From contig MCBC01000050.1 in the NCBI GenBank assembly GCA_001723855.1, positions 1-8,060 of the forward strand: DNA of 8,060 nt, given 5' to 3'. The stretch comes from Candidatus Altarchaeales archaeon WOR_SM1_86-2 (lineage in GTDB: Archaea > Altiarchaeota > Altiarchaeia > IMC4 > MCBC01). Position numbers and translations under genes: made by a program. Position 1 is the stretch's first letter, and the number at the start of each line of letters is the position of its first letter. Positions 1 through 5,709 of this stretch are shown piece after piece. The notes beneath the pieces are model-generated. The model saw only the letters and a list, made by a program, of their open reading frames with translations, was not told the origin of the DNA and searched no databases.

Positions 1-189
1 TCAACTACGAGAACTATAGCAAAAATGATGGTTCAAAAGCATACTGCGTAGAAGTCATATGGCACTATAAGCAATTACCCCAATTTTAGAGGGGGAGCAC
101 CGAAAAATTTATATTTTTTGTAATAAATATAAAATACTGCAAATTAAAGAAAATTTTGAACAAGAAAAAGTTTCACTTTCTCAATCAAC
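1..189. other. AT-rich left flank, no supported gene
   Basis: I see no supportable gene here. A reading frame open from the left edge (3-89, +) gives 28 residues ending in ...HYKQLPQF and a TAG stop. It could be the tail of a gene whose body lies outside the window, but an open stretch this short is expected by chance and I recognise no family in it. Downstream, TTTATATTT (108-116) and AAATATAAA (125-133) form a perfect 9-bp inverted repeat around an 8-nt loop. It could be a weak hairpin after that tail, or simply a product of AT-rich sequence. Confidence 0.4.
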
Positions 190-203
190 TTAACATTCGT
201 TAA
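190..203. promoter_or_regulatory. Palindromic operator candidate, copy 1 (TTAAC-N4-GTTAA)
   Basis: TTAACATTCGTTAA is a perfect 5-bp inverted repeat around a 4-bp centre. It sits directly upstream of the TATA-like element at 206-213, where a bound protein would touch the BRE/TFB region. The same motif recurs before the second regulator at 6508-6521 and 6530-6543. Such a shared site between paralogous HTH regulators suggests auto- or cross-regulation; this is inference from position and symmetry. Confidence 0.6.
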
Positions 204-205
204 TC

Positions 206-213
206 TTTATATA
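206..213 (+). promoter_or_regulatory. TATA box of the first HTH regulator
   Basis: CTTTATATA-like sequence begins 27 bp before the ATG at 233. The matching element CTTTATAT lies 29-30 bp before the ATG of the second regulator. The spacing places transcription initiation at or next to the start codon, so the mRNA is probably leaderless, consistent with the lack of a Shine-Dalgarno sequence. Confidence 0.55.
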
Positions 214-232
214 TATGTTTGTAATGATTAAC

Positions 233-619
233 ATGAAGTCGCCTTGTGAATTGGTTGTATGGCATCTGCTGCCTGCAATAAGGTCGGAACTTGCAAAAGC
301 ACTTGGAGAAGAGCATATTCTACAAAAGGACATAGCGGATTACATGGGTATTACACGTGCTTCTGTCTCGCAGTATATTTCAGGTAAGAGAGGCAGCAAT
401 ATGGAACTCCCGGAGGAAACTGAACTGAAGATCAAAGAACTTGCAAAAAGAATAATCACGGAGGATATGTCCCCCTTTGAAGTAATGAAGAGCATCTGCC
501 CCATATGCAGGGAAGTAAGAAAGAAGAAAATTTTATGCGACCTTCATAAAAAGATTGATAAAAGTAAAGGCATACCTGATGAATGCGACTTCTGGAAAGA
601 GGTCGAGGAGTGTATCTAA
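233..619 (+). CDS. HTH (XRE-type) transcriptional regulator, COG2522-like, copy 1
   Basis: This is a predicted DNA-binding regulator of 128 residues. Residues 3-24 (SPCELVVWHLLPAIRSELAK...) are the typical opening of the archaeal COG2522 family. Residues 28-53 form a helix-turn-helix, with VSQYISGKRG as the recognition-helix region. The C-terminal part carries Cys89-x2-Cys92-x9-Cys102 and further Cys118 and Cys127, which could bind a metal or Fe-S cluster or act as a redox sensor. I chose the ATG at 233 because the paralog aligns from that point, a TATA box lies about 25 bp upstream, and the alternative starts at 215 and 224 add only non-conserved residues. The gene converges on the gcvH-like gene with an 8-bp gap. 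Its first 20 or so codons are identical at DNA level to those of the copy at 6594. The ligand and targets are unknown. Confidence 0.85.
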   Translation: MKSPCELVVWHLLPAIRSELAKALGEEHILQKDIADYMGITRASVSQYISGKRGSNMELPEETELKIKELAKRIITEDMSPFEVMKSICPICREVRKKKILCDLHKKIDKSKGIPDECDFWKEVEECI

Positions 620-627
620 TCTGTTGC

Positions 628-1044
628 TTACTCCACATGCTTCTCAATCTCACCTTTCAGCCATTCAACGACATCATTTCCTTTCATAAGATTACCCAGT
701 TCACCCGGGTCTGACATCTCTATCTCGAATATCCATCCCTCACCGTAGGGATCCGAGTTGATCAGCGCCGGATCATCCGTAAGTTCTTCATTTACCGCGC
801 TGACTGTCCCGGAAACGGGTGCATAGAGTTTACCAACCCATTTCCCGGTCTCCACCGTACCAACTTCTTCATCCCGGCTTACCTCATCGGCTTCAAACGG
901 CGTCTCAACATAACTTATCTCCCCCGCGAGTTTCTGCGAGAAATCATTCAATCCAACCTTTACCCTGTTTCCATCAACCCTTGCCCACATGTGCTCTTTG
1001 TGGTAATACAAATCACCCGGCATATCGTATCCTTCCACATCCAT
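628..1044 (-). CDS. gcvH: GcvH/LbpA-like lipoyl carrier protein
   Basis: A 138-residue GcvH-fold biotinyl/lipoyl protein. Family landmarks are YHKEHMWARV (14-23), the GEISYVETPF strand (41-50), VETGKWVGKLYAPVSG (64-79) and DPYGEGWIFEI (98-108). Lys68 aligns with the lipoylated lysine of the ESVKA motif, so a lipoyl arm can be expected. The local sequence ETGKW departs from classical ESVKA. No glycine-cleavage P, T or L gene is present; instead the gene is last in an Hdr-like operon, 46 bp after the membrane HdrD fusion. This favours a role like that of LbpA in sHdr systems, a protein-bound dithiol/disulfide handled by the Hdr complex, over glycine cleavage; that is inference. Both M1 and M8 could start the protein, and M1 is preferred because the EGY...PGDLYY lead-in appears family-like. 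Confidence 0.85.
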   Translation of the reverse strand: MDVEGYDMPGDLYYHKEHMWARVDGNRVKVGLNDFSQKLAGEISYVETPFEADEVSRDEEVGTVETGKWVGKLYAPVSGTVSAVNEELTDDPALINSDPYGEGWIFEIEMSDPGELGNLMKGNDVVEWLKGEIEKHVE

Positions 1045-1066
1045 TTTATCTTTACTGTTTTAGAAT

Positions 1067-1090
1067 TAGTTTAAAAATAAATAAAAAATA
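1067..1090 (-). terminator. T-rich tract after the cytochrome b/HdrD fusion gene
   Basis: Read on the minus strand, a tract of mainly T (TATTTTTTATTTATTTTT) follows immediately after the TAA stop of the fusion gene and precedes the gcvH-like gene. Archaeal RNA polymerase can terminate on U-tracts alone, so part of the operon transcript may end here and lower gcvH-like expression, or gcvH-like may have its own promoter in this 46-bp gap. The whole gap is AT-rich, so the call is weak. Confidence 0.35.
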
Positions 1091-2974
1091 TTACTCTGCG
1101 AGGAACTCCGAGATGTCCATTACCCTGACTTTCTTACCCGGCACCTTCTCGAACGTCTTCTTGCACAGCGGGCACGCGGTCACCAAAACATCCGGTTTCT
1201 TTGCCAGGAGACGATCAAGTGCATCTTCCGCAACGGTTTTTTCCTCATCATTCGTTAATTTTGTGTTAGCCAGGCTTGACCCGCAGCATAAACCATCCTC
1301 TTTTGCATCATCGGGCTCGATTAGCGCAGCTGCCCTGCTCAATAAACTCCTGGGCTCCTCATACACGCCGCCCACTCTTCCAAGCTCGCACGGGTCGTGG
1401 AATACCACCTTCTTGCCGGTATTATCCAGTCTAAGTTTTCCTTCGTCAGCCAGTTTATTCAAATACTGGGTATGGTGCACCACTTCAACGCCGTTTAGAT
1501 CATATTCCTTCTTGAAACTGTTATAGCATATGGGGCAGCTTGTAACCAGTGTTTTCGCACCCGAATCCTTTATCCTCTTTGTGTTCTCTGATATAAGTTT
1601 TTGTGCTTCATCGCGCATCCCGCACATTATCAGCGGCTGTCCGCAGCAGATGCTGTCCTGCGCATCCAGGCTCACATACTTAACCCCTGCTTTATCCAGA
1701 AGCGCATTCATGGCTTTTTTGGTCCCAGGCGTTCTGTGCGTCATGCATCCCGCAAAATATGCGGTATCGGCGGTCCCGCCATTTGATTCCTTGACGTCGT
1801 CTAAATAATCATACCTGCCGGTGTCTTTCTTGAACTTACCTTCATTGAACTTATCCCTCTGGGCAACCCTGATCTTTGATATGTTGATGCCCACGGGGCA
1901 TGATGATTCGCATCTCTCGCACAAAAGACATTTAAATGTTTTTTCTTCATCAGGTTCATTGTCCCTGACGCCCTCAAGCATGTATACGGGCTGCACCTCT
2001 ATATCAGCTGCCGTGTTAAGCTGGCACCTGTCAACGCATATCCCGCATCTCGGGCACGACAATACCTCTACTTCCGAAGCACCTGTGTATTTCTTCCCGG
2101 CAGATACGCCGCACTTCCTCAAAAAAATTAAAAGGACCTCTGTCGGAATATGCATGTACCTTGTAAACGGCAGTGCTACAAAGAATGCACCGATGCAGAA
2201 TGAATAAATCCACCAGAAAATACTTTCATAAGATGCTAAAAAAGGACCTATCAACTGACCGAAGTTATAGGATAAGAACGCGTAAATAGCAGGACTGACA
2301 CTGCCTGCTGCATAAGCATCCGCACCGTTGTACATTGCACATCCGATAGCAAACATTCGTGGAATGAACAGTAACATCAAAAGCATAACAATCAGTTGAT
2401 CCCATTGATTGTGTTTGGTCTTGGTCTCCATTCCAAACAATCCCGGCTTGTATTTCTTGACTATGGACAATGCCTTTCCTGTGAGTATCATTATCATAAA
2501 GAAGTCATGCAGGAATATAAAAACAATTGCGGTTGTTGTTATTGCAAATGCCTCAACCGGCATACTTGAAAAAGGAGATCCTGGCGAACCTTCGGGTCTT
2601 AAAAAGTCAAACAAAAATATCGGAAAATATACATATATTGCATTTCCTAATCCTACAGTTATGAATTCCCTTATATGCTCCGAGATAATCACACAAAACC
2701 AGCCGAATGCTATACACATATGCATAAACCCTAATAAAAAGTTCCGCCCGAATATCTTCCTGTGCAGCAATGACTCTAAGAATACCTCCTTCAGCCATGA
2801 AAAGAATATTGGAATAATTTTAGGGCTGAGAATATTGCTTTTAATCTTATTAATTTCTTCGGGCTCTAACCGTTTCAATGCCTTAATCCAGTAATATGCT
2901 ACCGCAATCGTTATAAATATCAGTCCTGCCGTAAATGGTATCACATACGGGTCAAATATATAATGCTCGCTCAT
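1091..2974 (-). CDS. Membrane cytochrome b / HdrD-like Fe-S oxidoreductase fusion
   Basis: A 627-residue fusion of an HdrE/NarI-like membrane domain to an HdrD/DsrK-like domain. Residues 1-285 hold about five or six hydrophobic spans (near 12-30, 78-98, 142-165, 192-212, 228-248, 251-272). His71, His85, His100, His156 and His275 are candidate haem-b ligands. Two [4Fe-4S] motifs follow (Cys307/310/313/317 and Cys349/352/355/359). Two complete CCG motifs come next: Cys410, Cys443-444, Cys480/483 and Cys529, Cys563-564, Cys601/604. In HdrB/HdrD such motifs bind the noncubane [4Fe-4S] clusters that handle disulfides. The expected role is electron exchange between a quinone or methanophenazine pool and a thiol/disulfide site facing the cytoplasm. 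The start overlaps the stop of the upstream HdrC gene (ATGA) and has a strong Shine-Dalgarno, so translation is probably coupled. Confidence 0.88.
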   Translation of the reverse strand: MSEHYIFDPYVIPFTAGLIFITIAVAYYWIKALKRLEPEEINKIKSNILSPKIIPIFFSWLKEVFLESLLHRKIFGRNFLLGFMHMCIAFGWFCVIISEHIREFITVGLGNAIYVYFPIFLFDFLRPEGSPGSPFSSMPVEAFAITTTAIVFIFLHDFFMIMILTGKALSIVKKYKPGLFGMETKTKHNQWDQLIVMLLMLLFIPRMFAIGCAMYNGADAYAAGSVSPAIYAFLSYNFGQLIGPFLASYESIFWWIYSFCIGAFFVALPFTRYMHIPTEVLLIFLRKCGVSAGKKYTGASEVEVLSCPRCGICVDRCQLNTAADIEVQPVYMLEGVRDNEPDEEKTFKCLLCERCESSCPVGINISKIRVAQRDKFNEGKFKKDTGRYDYLDDVKESNGGTADTAYFAGCMTHRTPGTKKAMNALLDKAGVKYVSLDAQDSICCGQPLIMCGMRDEAQKLISENTKRIKDSGAKTLVTSCPICYNSFKKEYDLNGVEVVHHTQYLNKLADEGKLRLDNTGKKVVFHDPCELGRVGGVYEEPRSLLSRAAALIEPDDAKEDGLCCGSSLANTKLTNDEEKTVAEDALDRLLAKKPDVLVTACPLCKKTFEKVPGKKVRVMDISEFLAE

Positions 2975-3309
2975 TTTTTCAACACCTCCCTCATAGTTAA
3001 TATAACGTTTCTTGTGTTAACCCCGCGTGGGCAGCCTAATATGCATTTCCCGCAGAGCATGCATCTATTTATCTTTTCCTCCACCTCTTCATTCCTGCCC
3101 CTGTTCAGCAAAAGAAACATCTGCCGGATATTAAAATCTGTAAAAGCCCCTGCAGTACATCCAGCGGTGCATGTGCCGCAGCCCATACACAGCTTTAATG
3201 ACGGCTCCATTTCTTTTACTTTCATTGCAGGCGTTTTATCGGTTTCATCAAAATCAACCTGGTTATCGGGGTTAACTCCAAATGGCCATTTTGAAACATC
3301 TGTTGTCAT
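2971..3309 (-). CDS. hdrC: HdrC-like iron-sulfur subunit, second copy
   Basis: A 112-residue HdrC-type electron-transfer protein with two [4Fe-4S] motifs: Cys41-x2-Cys44-x2-Cys47-x3-Cys51 and Cys83-x2-Cys86-x2-Cys89-x3-Cys93-Pro. The helical linker FTDFNIRQMFLLLNRG between them is characteristic of HdrC. No membrane segment is seen. Its stop codon overlaps the start of the cytochrome b/HdrD fusion gene by 4 nt, so it probably works as the partner that passes electrons to that protein. It is the second HdrC in the operon, corresponding by position to HdrC2 of sHdr clusters. It lies 21 bp downstream of the ferredoxin gene. The first 35 residues are acidic and not assignable. Confidence 0.87.
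   Translation of the reverse strand: MTTDVSKWPFGVNPDNQVDFDETDKTPAMKVKEMEPSLKLCMGCGTCTAGCTAGAFTDFNIRQMFLLLNRGRNEEVEEKINRCMLCGKCILGCPRGVNTRNVILTMREVLKK
2983..2990 (-). promoter_or_regulatory. Shine-Dalgarno of the cytochrome b/HdrD fusion gene
   Basis: GGGAGGTG lies 8 nt before the ATG, inside the last codons of the second HdrC gene. It is the strongest ribosome site in the operon and fixes the start at 2974, where start and stop codons overlap. Confidence 0.7.
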
Positions 3310-3330
3310 TTTATCGTATTTTTTGATTAT

Positions 3331-3579
3331 TTATTTGCAAATTTTTATCGCGTCAACCGGACACGATTCCGCGCAAAGACCGCAGCGGGTGCATTTTCCC
3401 GGGTTATAGGTTATATTATCATTCATGTCAAGGGCACCCGGCTTACACGCTTCTATGCACTGGCTGCATTTTATGCACTCGAGGGTGTCGATTACCACCT
3501 CGTATGTGTTTTTCTTTTTCCTATCCGCATCCAGCCGGTTTGCGAGATCCCCGCCTATGCTGCCAAGTACGGCGTCCAT
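3331..3579 (-). CDS. 2x[4Fe-4S] ferredoxin
   Basis: An 82-residue bacterial-type ferredoxin. The first cluster motif is Cys35-x2-Cys38-x2-Cys41-x3-Cys45-(Lys)-Pro and the second is Cys63-x2-Cys66-x2-Cys69-x3-Cys73-Pro. The 30-residue N-terminal extension (DLANRLDADRKKK...) is not typical of minimal ferredoxins and may be a docking region. The gene begins 18 bp after the HdrA-like gene. Canonical HdrA carries C-terminal ferredoxin motifs that are missing from the short HdrA here, so this gene plausibly supplies them as a separate subunit; that is inference. In sHdr operons the equivalent position holds a non-ferredoxin 'hyp' gene. It could also be a general ferredoxin, but the tight spacing argues for a complex subunit. 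Confidence 0.85.
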   Translation of the reverse strand: MDAVLGSIGGDLANRLDADRKKKNTYEVVIDTLECIKCSQCIEACKPGALDMNDNITYNPGKCTRCGLCAESCPVDAIKICK

Positions 3580-3597
3580 GATCCATTAAATGTTTTC

Positions 3598-4590
3598 TTA
3601 ACCGATGTAACTGTGTATCTCGGCTGCTGCCGCCCTGCCGTCGGTTATTGCCTCGACGATTGATTTTGGGCCGGTGGCTGTTCCGGCATAAAACACGCCC
3701 TTAACATTTGACTCGTTGTTTTTTGAATGCTTATTCTTTGTTGTGAAAAATTTATCATCTCCTGTTTCAAGACCAAGCGAATCTTTCAGGGATCCTGCAT
3801 GGACGGATGGGCACATCCCGACCATAAGCACGAGGAGGTCAACACTGATCTTCATGGGTTTCCCGGCAAGGCTGTCCTCAACTCTCAAAAGCAGCGACTT
3901 GTCTGCCTGCTCGTTTGATTCCGAAAGCCTGCTTCGTATAAATGACACGCCGAACTCTTCCTGTGATTTTCTGTAGAGTTCCTCATAGCCCCTGCCGTAT
4001 GCCCTGACATCCATGTAAAAGCAAAAGACGTTGGTGCCAGGGTAATGCTCCCTGATCTCAATCCCGCTTTTAATTGCATTTGTGCAGCAGACGCGTGAAC
4101 AGTAATTATTATCCACTTTCTCGTCTCTTGAACCCACGCAGTGCACAAGCCCCACGGATTTCGGGGTTTTACCATCTTTTGTTTTTAATTCTCCCTTCTT
4201 TAACATTTCATCCAGTTCAAGAGAATTTATTACGTTATCATATATCCCGTAACCGTATTCCTCCTTTAGTGTTGCATCGAATGGTTCAAAGCCAGTTGAG
4301 ATAAGAACCGCATCCGCATCCTTTCCCTTAACCCTGAACTTACCCCCGCTTTTTGTAACGCTCTCCACCGCGGTACCTGTCTTTACTTCTACGCCATTCA
4401 GATCTGCTTTAAGTTCGTCTACTATCTCCGAGGCGTCAACTATGTCGGGAAATACTTTATACCACTTCCCAACGTGTCCTCCGAGCTGCATTTCCTTTTC
4501 CATTATGGTTACGTCATGTCCTCTCTTATTCAGTACGCCTGCGGCAGCCATGCCGGCTACGCCTCCACCTATTATTGTTACATTTGCCAT
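3598..4590 (-). CDS. hdrA: Short HdrA/QmoA-like flavoprotein
   Basis: A 330-residue FAD-dependent HdrA-family subunit. The dinucleotide-binding motif GGGVAGMAAA is at 8-17, followed by ExxxxLGGHVGKW (31-43). The HdrA iron-sulfur signature is CVGSRD...YCSRVCC, giving Cys151, Cys164, Cys168 and Cys169. A C-terminal FAD-family motif GVFYAGTATGPKSIVEAI lies at 298-315. Length and content match the short HdrA forms (sHdrA, QmoA); the N-terminal and C-terminal ferredoxin regions of methanogen HdrA are absent. It is expected to be the central electron-splitting or relay flavin of the complex; whether it bifurcates cannot be told. It lies 63 bp downstream of the HdrB-like gene and 18 bp upstream of the ferredoxin gene. 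No Shine-Dalgarno is visible before the ATG; the leader is A-rich. Confidence 0.9.
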   Translation of the reverse strand: MANVTIIGGGVAGMAAAGVLNKRGHDVTIMEKEMQLGGHVGKWYKVFPDIVDASEIVDELKADLNGVEVKTGTAVESVTKSGGKFRVKGKDADAVLISTGFEPFDATLKEEYGYGIYDNVINSLELDEMLKKGELKTKDGKTPKSVGLVHCVGSRDEKVDNNYCSRVCCTNAIKSGIEIREHYPGTNVFCFYMDVRAYGRGYEELYRKSQEEFGVSFIRSRLSESNEQADKSLLLRVEDSLAGKPMKISVDLLVLMVGMCPSVHAGSLKDSLGLETGDDKFFTTKNKHSKNNESNVKGVFYAGTATGPKSIVEAITDGRAAAAEIHSYIG

Positions 4591-4653
4591 TTTTTAGTTT
4601 AATTTTATTTCGTTTGATTTAGTTTTTTTTGGATAAATTCTATCATTATGGCT
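4591..4653 (-). other. A-rich 63-bp leader of the hdrA-like gene
   Basis: This is the longest gap inside the operon. On the transcribed sense it is rich in A with runs of up to eight, has no Shine-Dalgarno, no clear hairpin and no copy of the TTAAC palindrome. It might allow processing or an internal promoter (a weak TTTATCC-like element), but I see no firm signal. Confidence 0.3.
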
Positions 4654-5709
4654 TTATTCGGGCCCGAACGGTCTCCTTCTTTCTTCGGGGGTTTTTGATT
4701 TATCATATTCTATCCCGATCTTGTCAAGCAGCGGCTCGATCGGAACGACCTTAACATTGAACCCGCAGTCCTTAAACGGATCATAGCCAAGCATAAGTCC
4801 AGCTAATTGTGCGTAGTCCACTATATGAACATCGAACTTTTCACCCATGACCTGTGCGATCGTTCCCTGCTCTGCATCAAGGAACACCCCGCATCCAGGG
4901 CAGTTCGTGATTATCAATTTGCAGTCGGGGTCTGTCTTTTTAAGACTTTTCATCTTTTTATAGACACATGCGGCCGTGTATCCCCTGTTTTCAGGAAACG
5001 CGCACTGTCTAAAACCCATGCCGCAGCAGTGCCTTCTTTCCGGATAATCCACAATCTCGCCGCCGTAGGCTTCAATCATTCCAGCAAGCAACTGCGGGAA
5101 TTCGCCGCCACCGATGGATTCATCAGGGAATATTTTTGCATAATGGCAGCCCAGGTGATCCGTTGCTTTTATCCCGTCAAGACTGTATTTTGCTTTCTTT
5201 GCAATTTTTTTGATATTAGCGTAGATCACATCACTTGCATGGACAACCGACGGTCTTCCTCCCGAAACCTTGGGCATCCAGAATTTCCTGCCCGTGGTTT
5301 CCTCAAGAGTTCTTTCTGTATATTCCCTTAACTCCGGCTCATGCTCCCATAATTCAATAATTTCCGTATAATTTCCAAAGGAGGTTACACAATATGCAAA
5401 GAAGTTATCAATTCCCAGGTCGTAATGAGCAATGGAGAAATTCCTTGCTGCAACAACCATATTTGCTTGAAGTGTTGTAGTATCACCATGAAATGCGATC
5501 GCTCCGCATGATGTATGTCCTGCTGCTTCATGTAAATCCATTCCTAAATCATTTTCCATCACTTTACAGCCGATTCCTTCTGTGTAGGGGGATGCCGCCT
5601 GCAAAAAACAGCTTCTTACAAAACCCCATTCTTTCCCGCCAGGATCATCAGCCGTGGGAACTGCTTTCTGGTGCCTTTCCCAGACCCTTGCCTTGCCTTC
5701 TCCTTTCAT
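4654..5709 (-). CDS. hdrB: HdrB-like subunit with degenerate first CCG domain
   Basis: A 351-residue HdrB-family protein with two CCG regions. The second is intact (Cys188, Cys228-Cys229-Gly, Cys270-Pro-Gly-Cys273) and should bind a noncubane [4Fe-4S] cluster. The first is degenerate: Cys34 is kept, the Cys-Cys pair is Ser67-Cys68-Gly, and the closing Cys-x2-Cys is Cys107-Val-Thr-Ser110, so two of five expected ligands are missing. The surrounding family sequence (VVAARNFSIAHYDLGI) is still clear, which excludes mere mis-alignment. One active site at most is expected to be of the disulfide-reductase type. The start overlaps the HdrC stop (ATGA), preceded by a Shine-Dalgarno with one mismatch. 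The C-terminal tail after about 335 is charged and unassigned. It corresponds by position to HdrB1 of sHdr clusters. Confidence 0.88.
   Translation of the reverse strand: MKGEGKARVWERHQKAVPTADDPGGKEWGFVRSCFLQAASPYTEGIGCKVMENDLGMDLHEAAGHTSCGAIAFHGDTTTLQANMVVAARNFSIAHYDLGIDNFFAYCVTSFGNYTEIIELWEHEPELREYTERTLEETTGRKFWMPKVSGGRPSVVHASDVIYANIKKIAKKAKYSLDGIKATDHLGCHYAKIFPDESIGGGEFPQLLAGMIEAYGGEIVDYPERRHCCGMGFRQCAFPENRGYTAACVYKKMKSLKKTDPDCKLIITNCPGCGVFLDAEQGTIAQVMGEKFDVHIVDYAQLAGLMLGYDPFKDCGFNVKVVPIEPLLDKIGIEYDKSKTPEERRRPFGPE

Noticed and set aside
215..232. Upstream start codons for regulator 1 (and likewise 6561 for regulator 2)
   Set aside because: The added residues are not conserved between the paralogs, and the TATA boxes sit at the position expected for starts at 233 and 6594.
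628..1044. A glycine cleavage locus or a glycine riboswitch before the gcvH-like gene
   Set aside because: No gcvP, gcvT or lpd is present, and the 46-bp gap upstream is too short and too AT-rich for a glycine riboswitch.
819..1526. Long open frame on the + strand (235 codons) opposite gcvH-like and the HdrD domain
   Set aside because: It is antisense to two genes with unmistakable family motifs, spans the gap between them, and has a serine/proline-rich composition with no recognisable domain.
2409..2894. Open frame on the + strand with hydrophobic character opposite the cytochrome b domain
   Set aside because: Antisense of a membrane domain often looks hydrophobic or open; the minus-strand gene explains the sequence fully.
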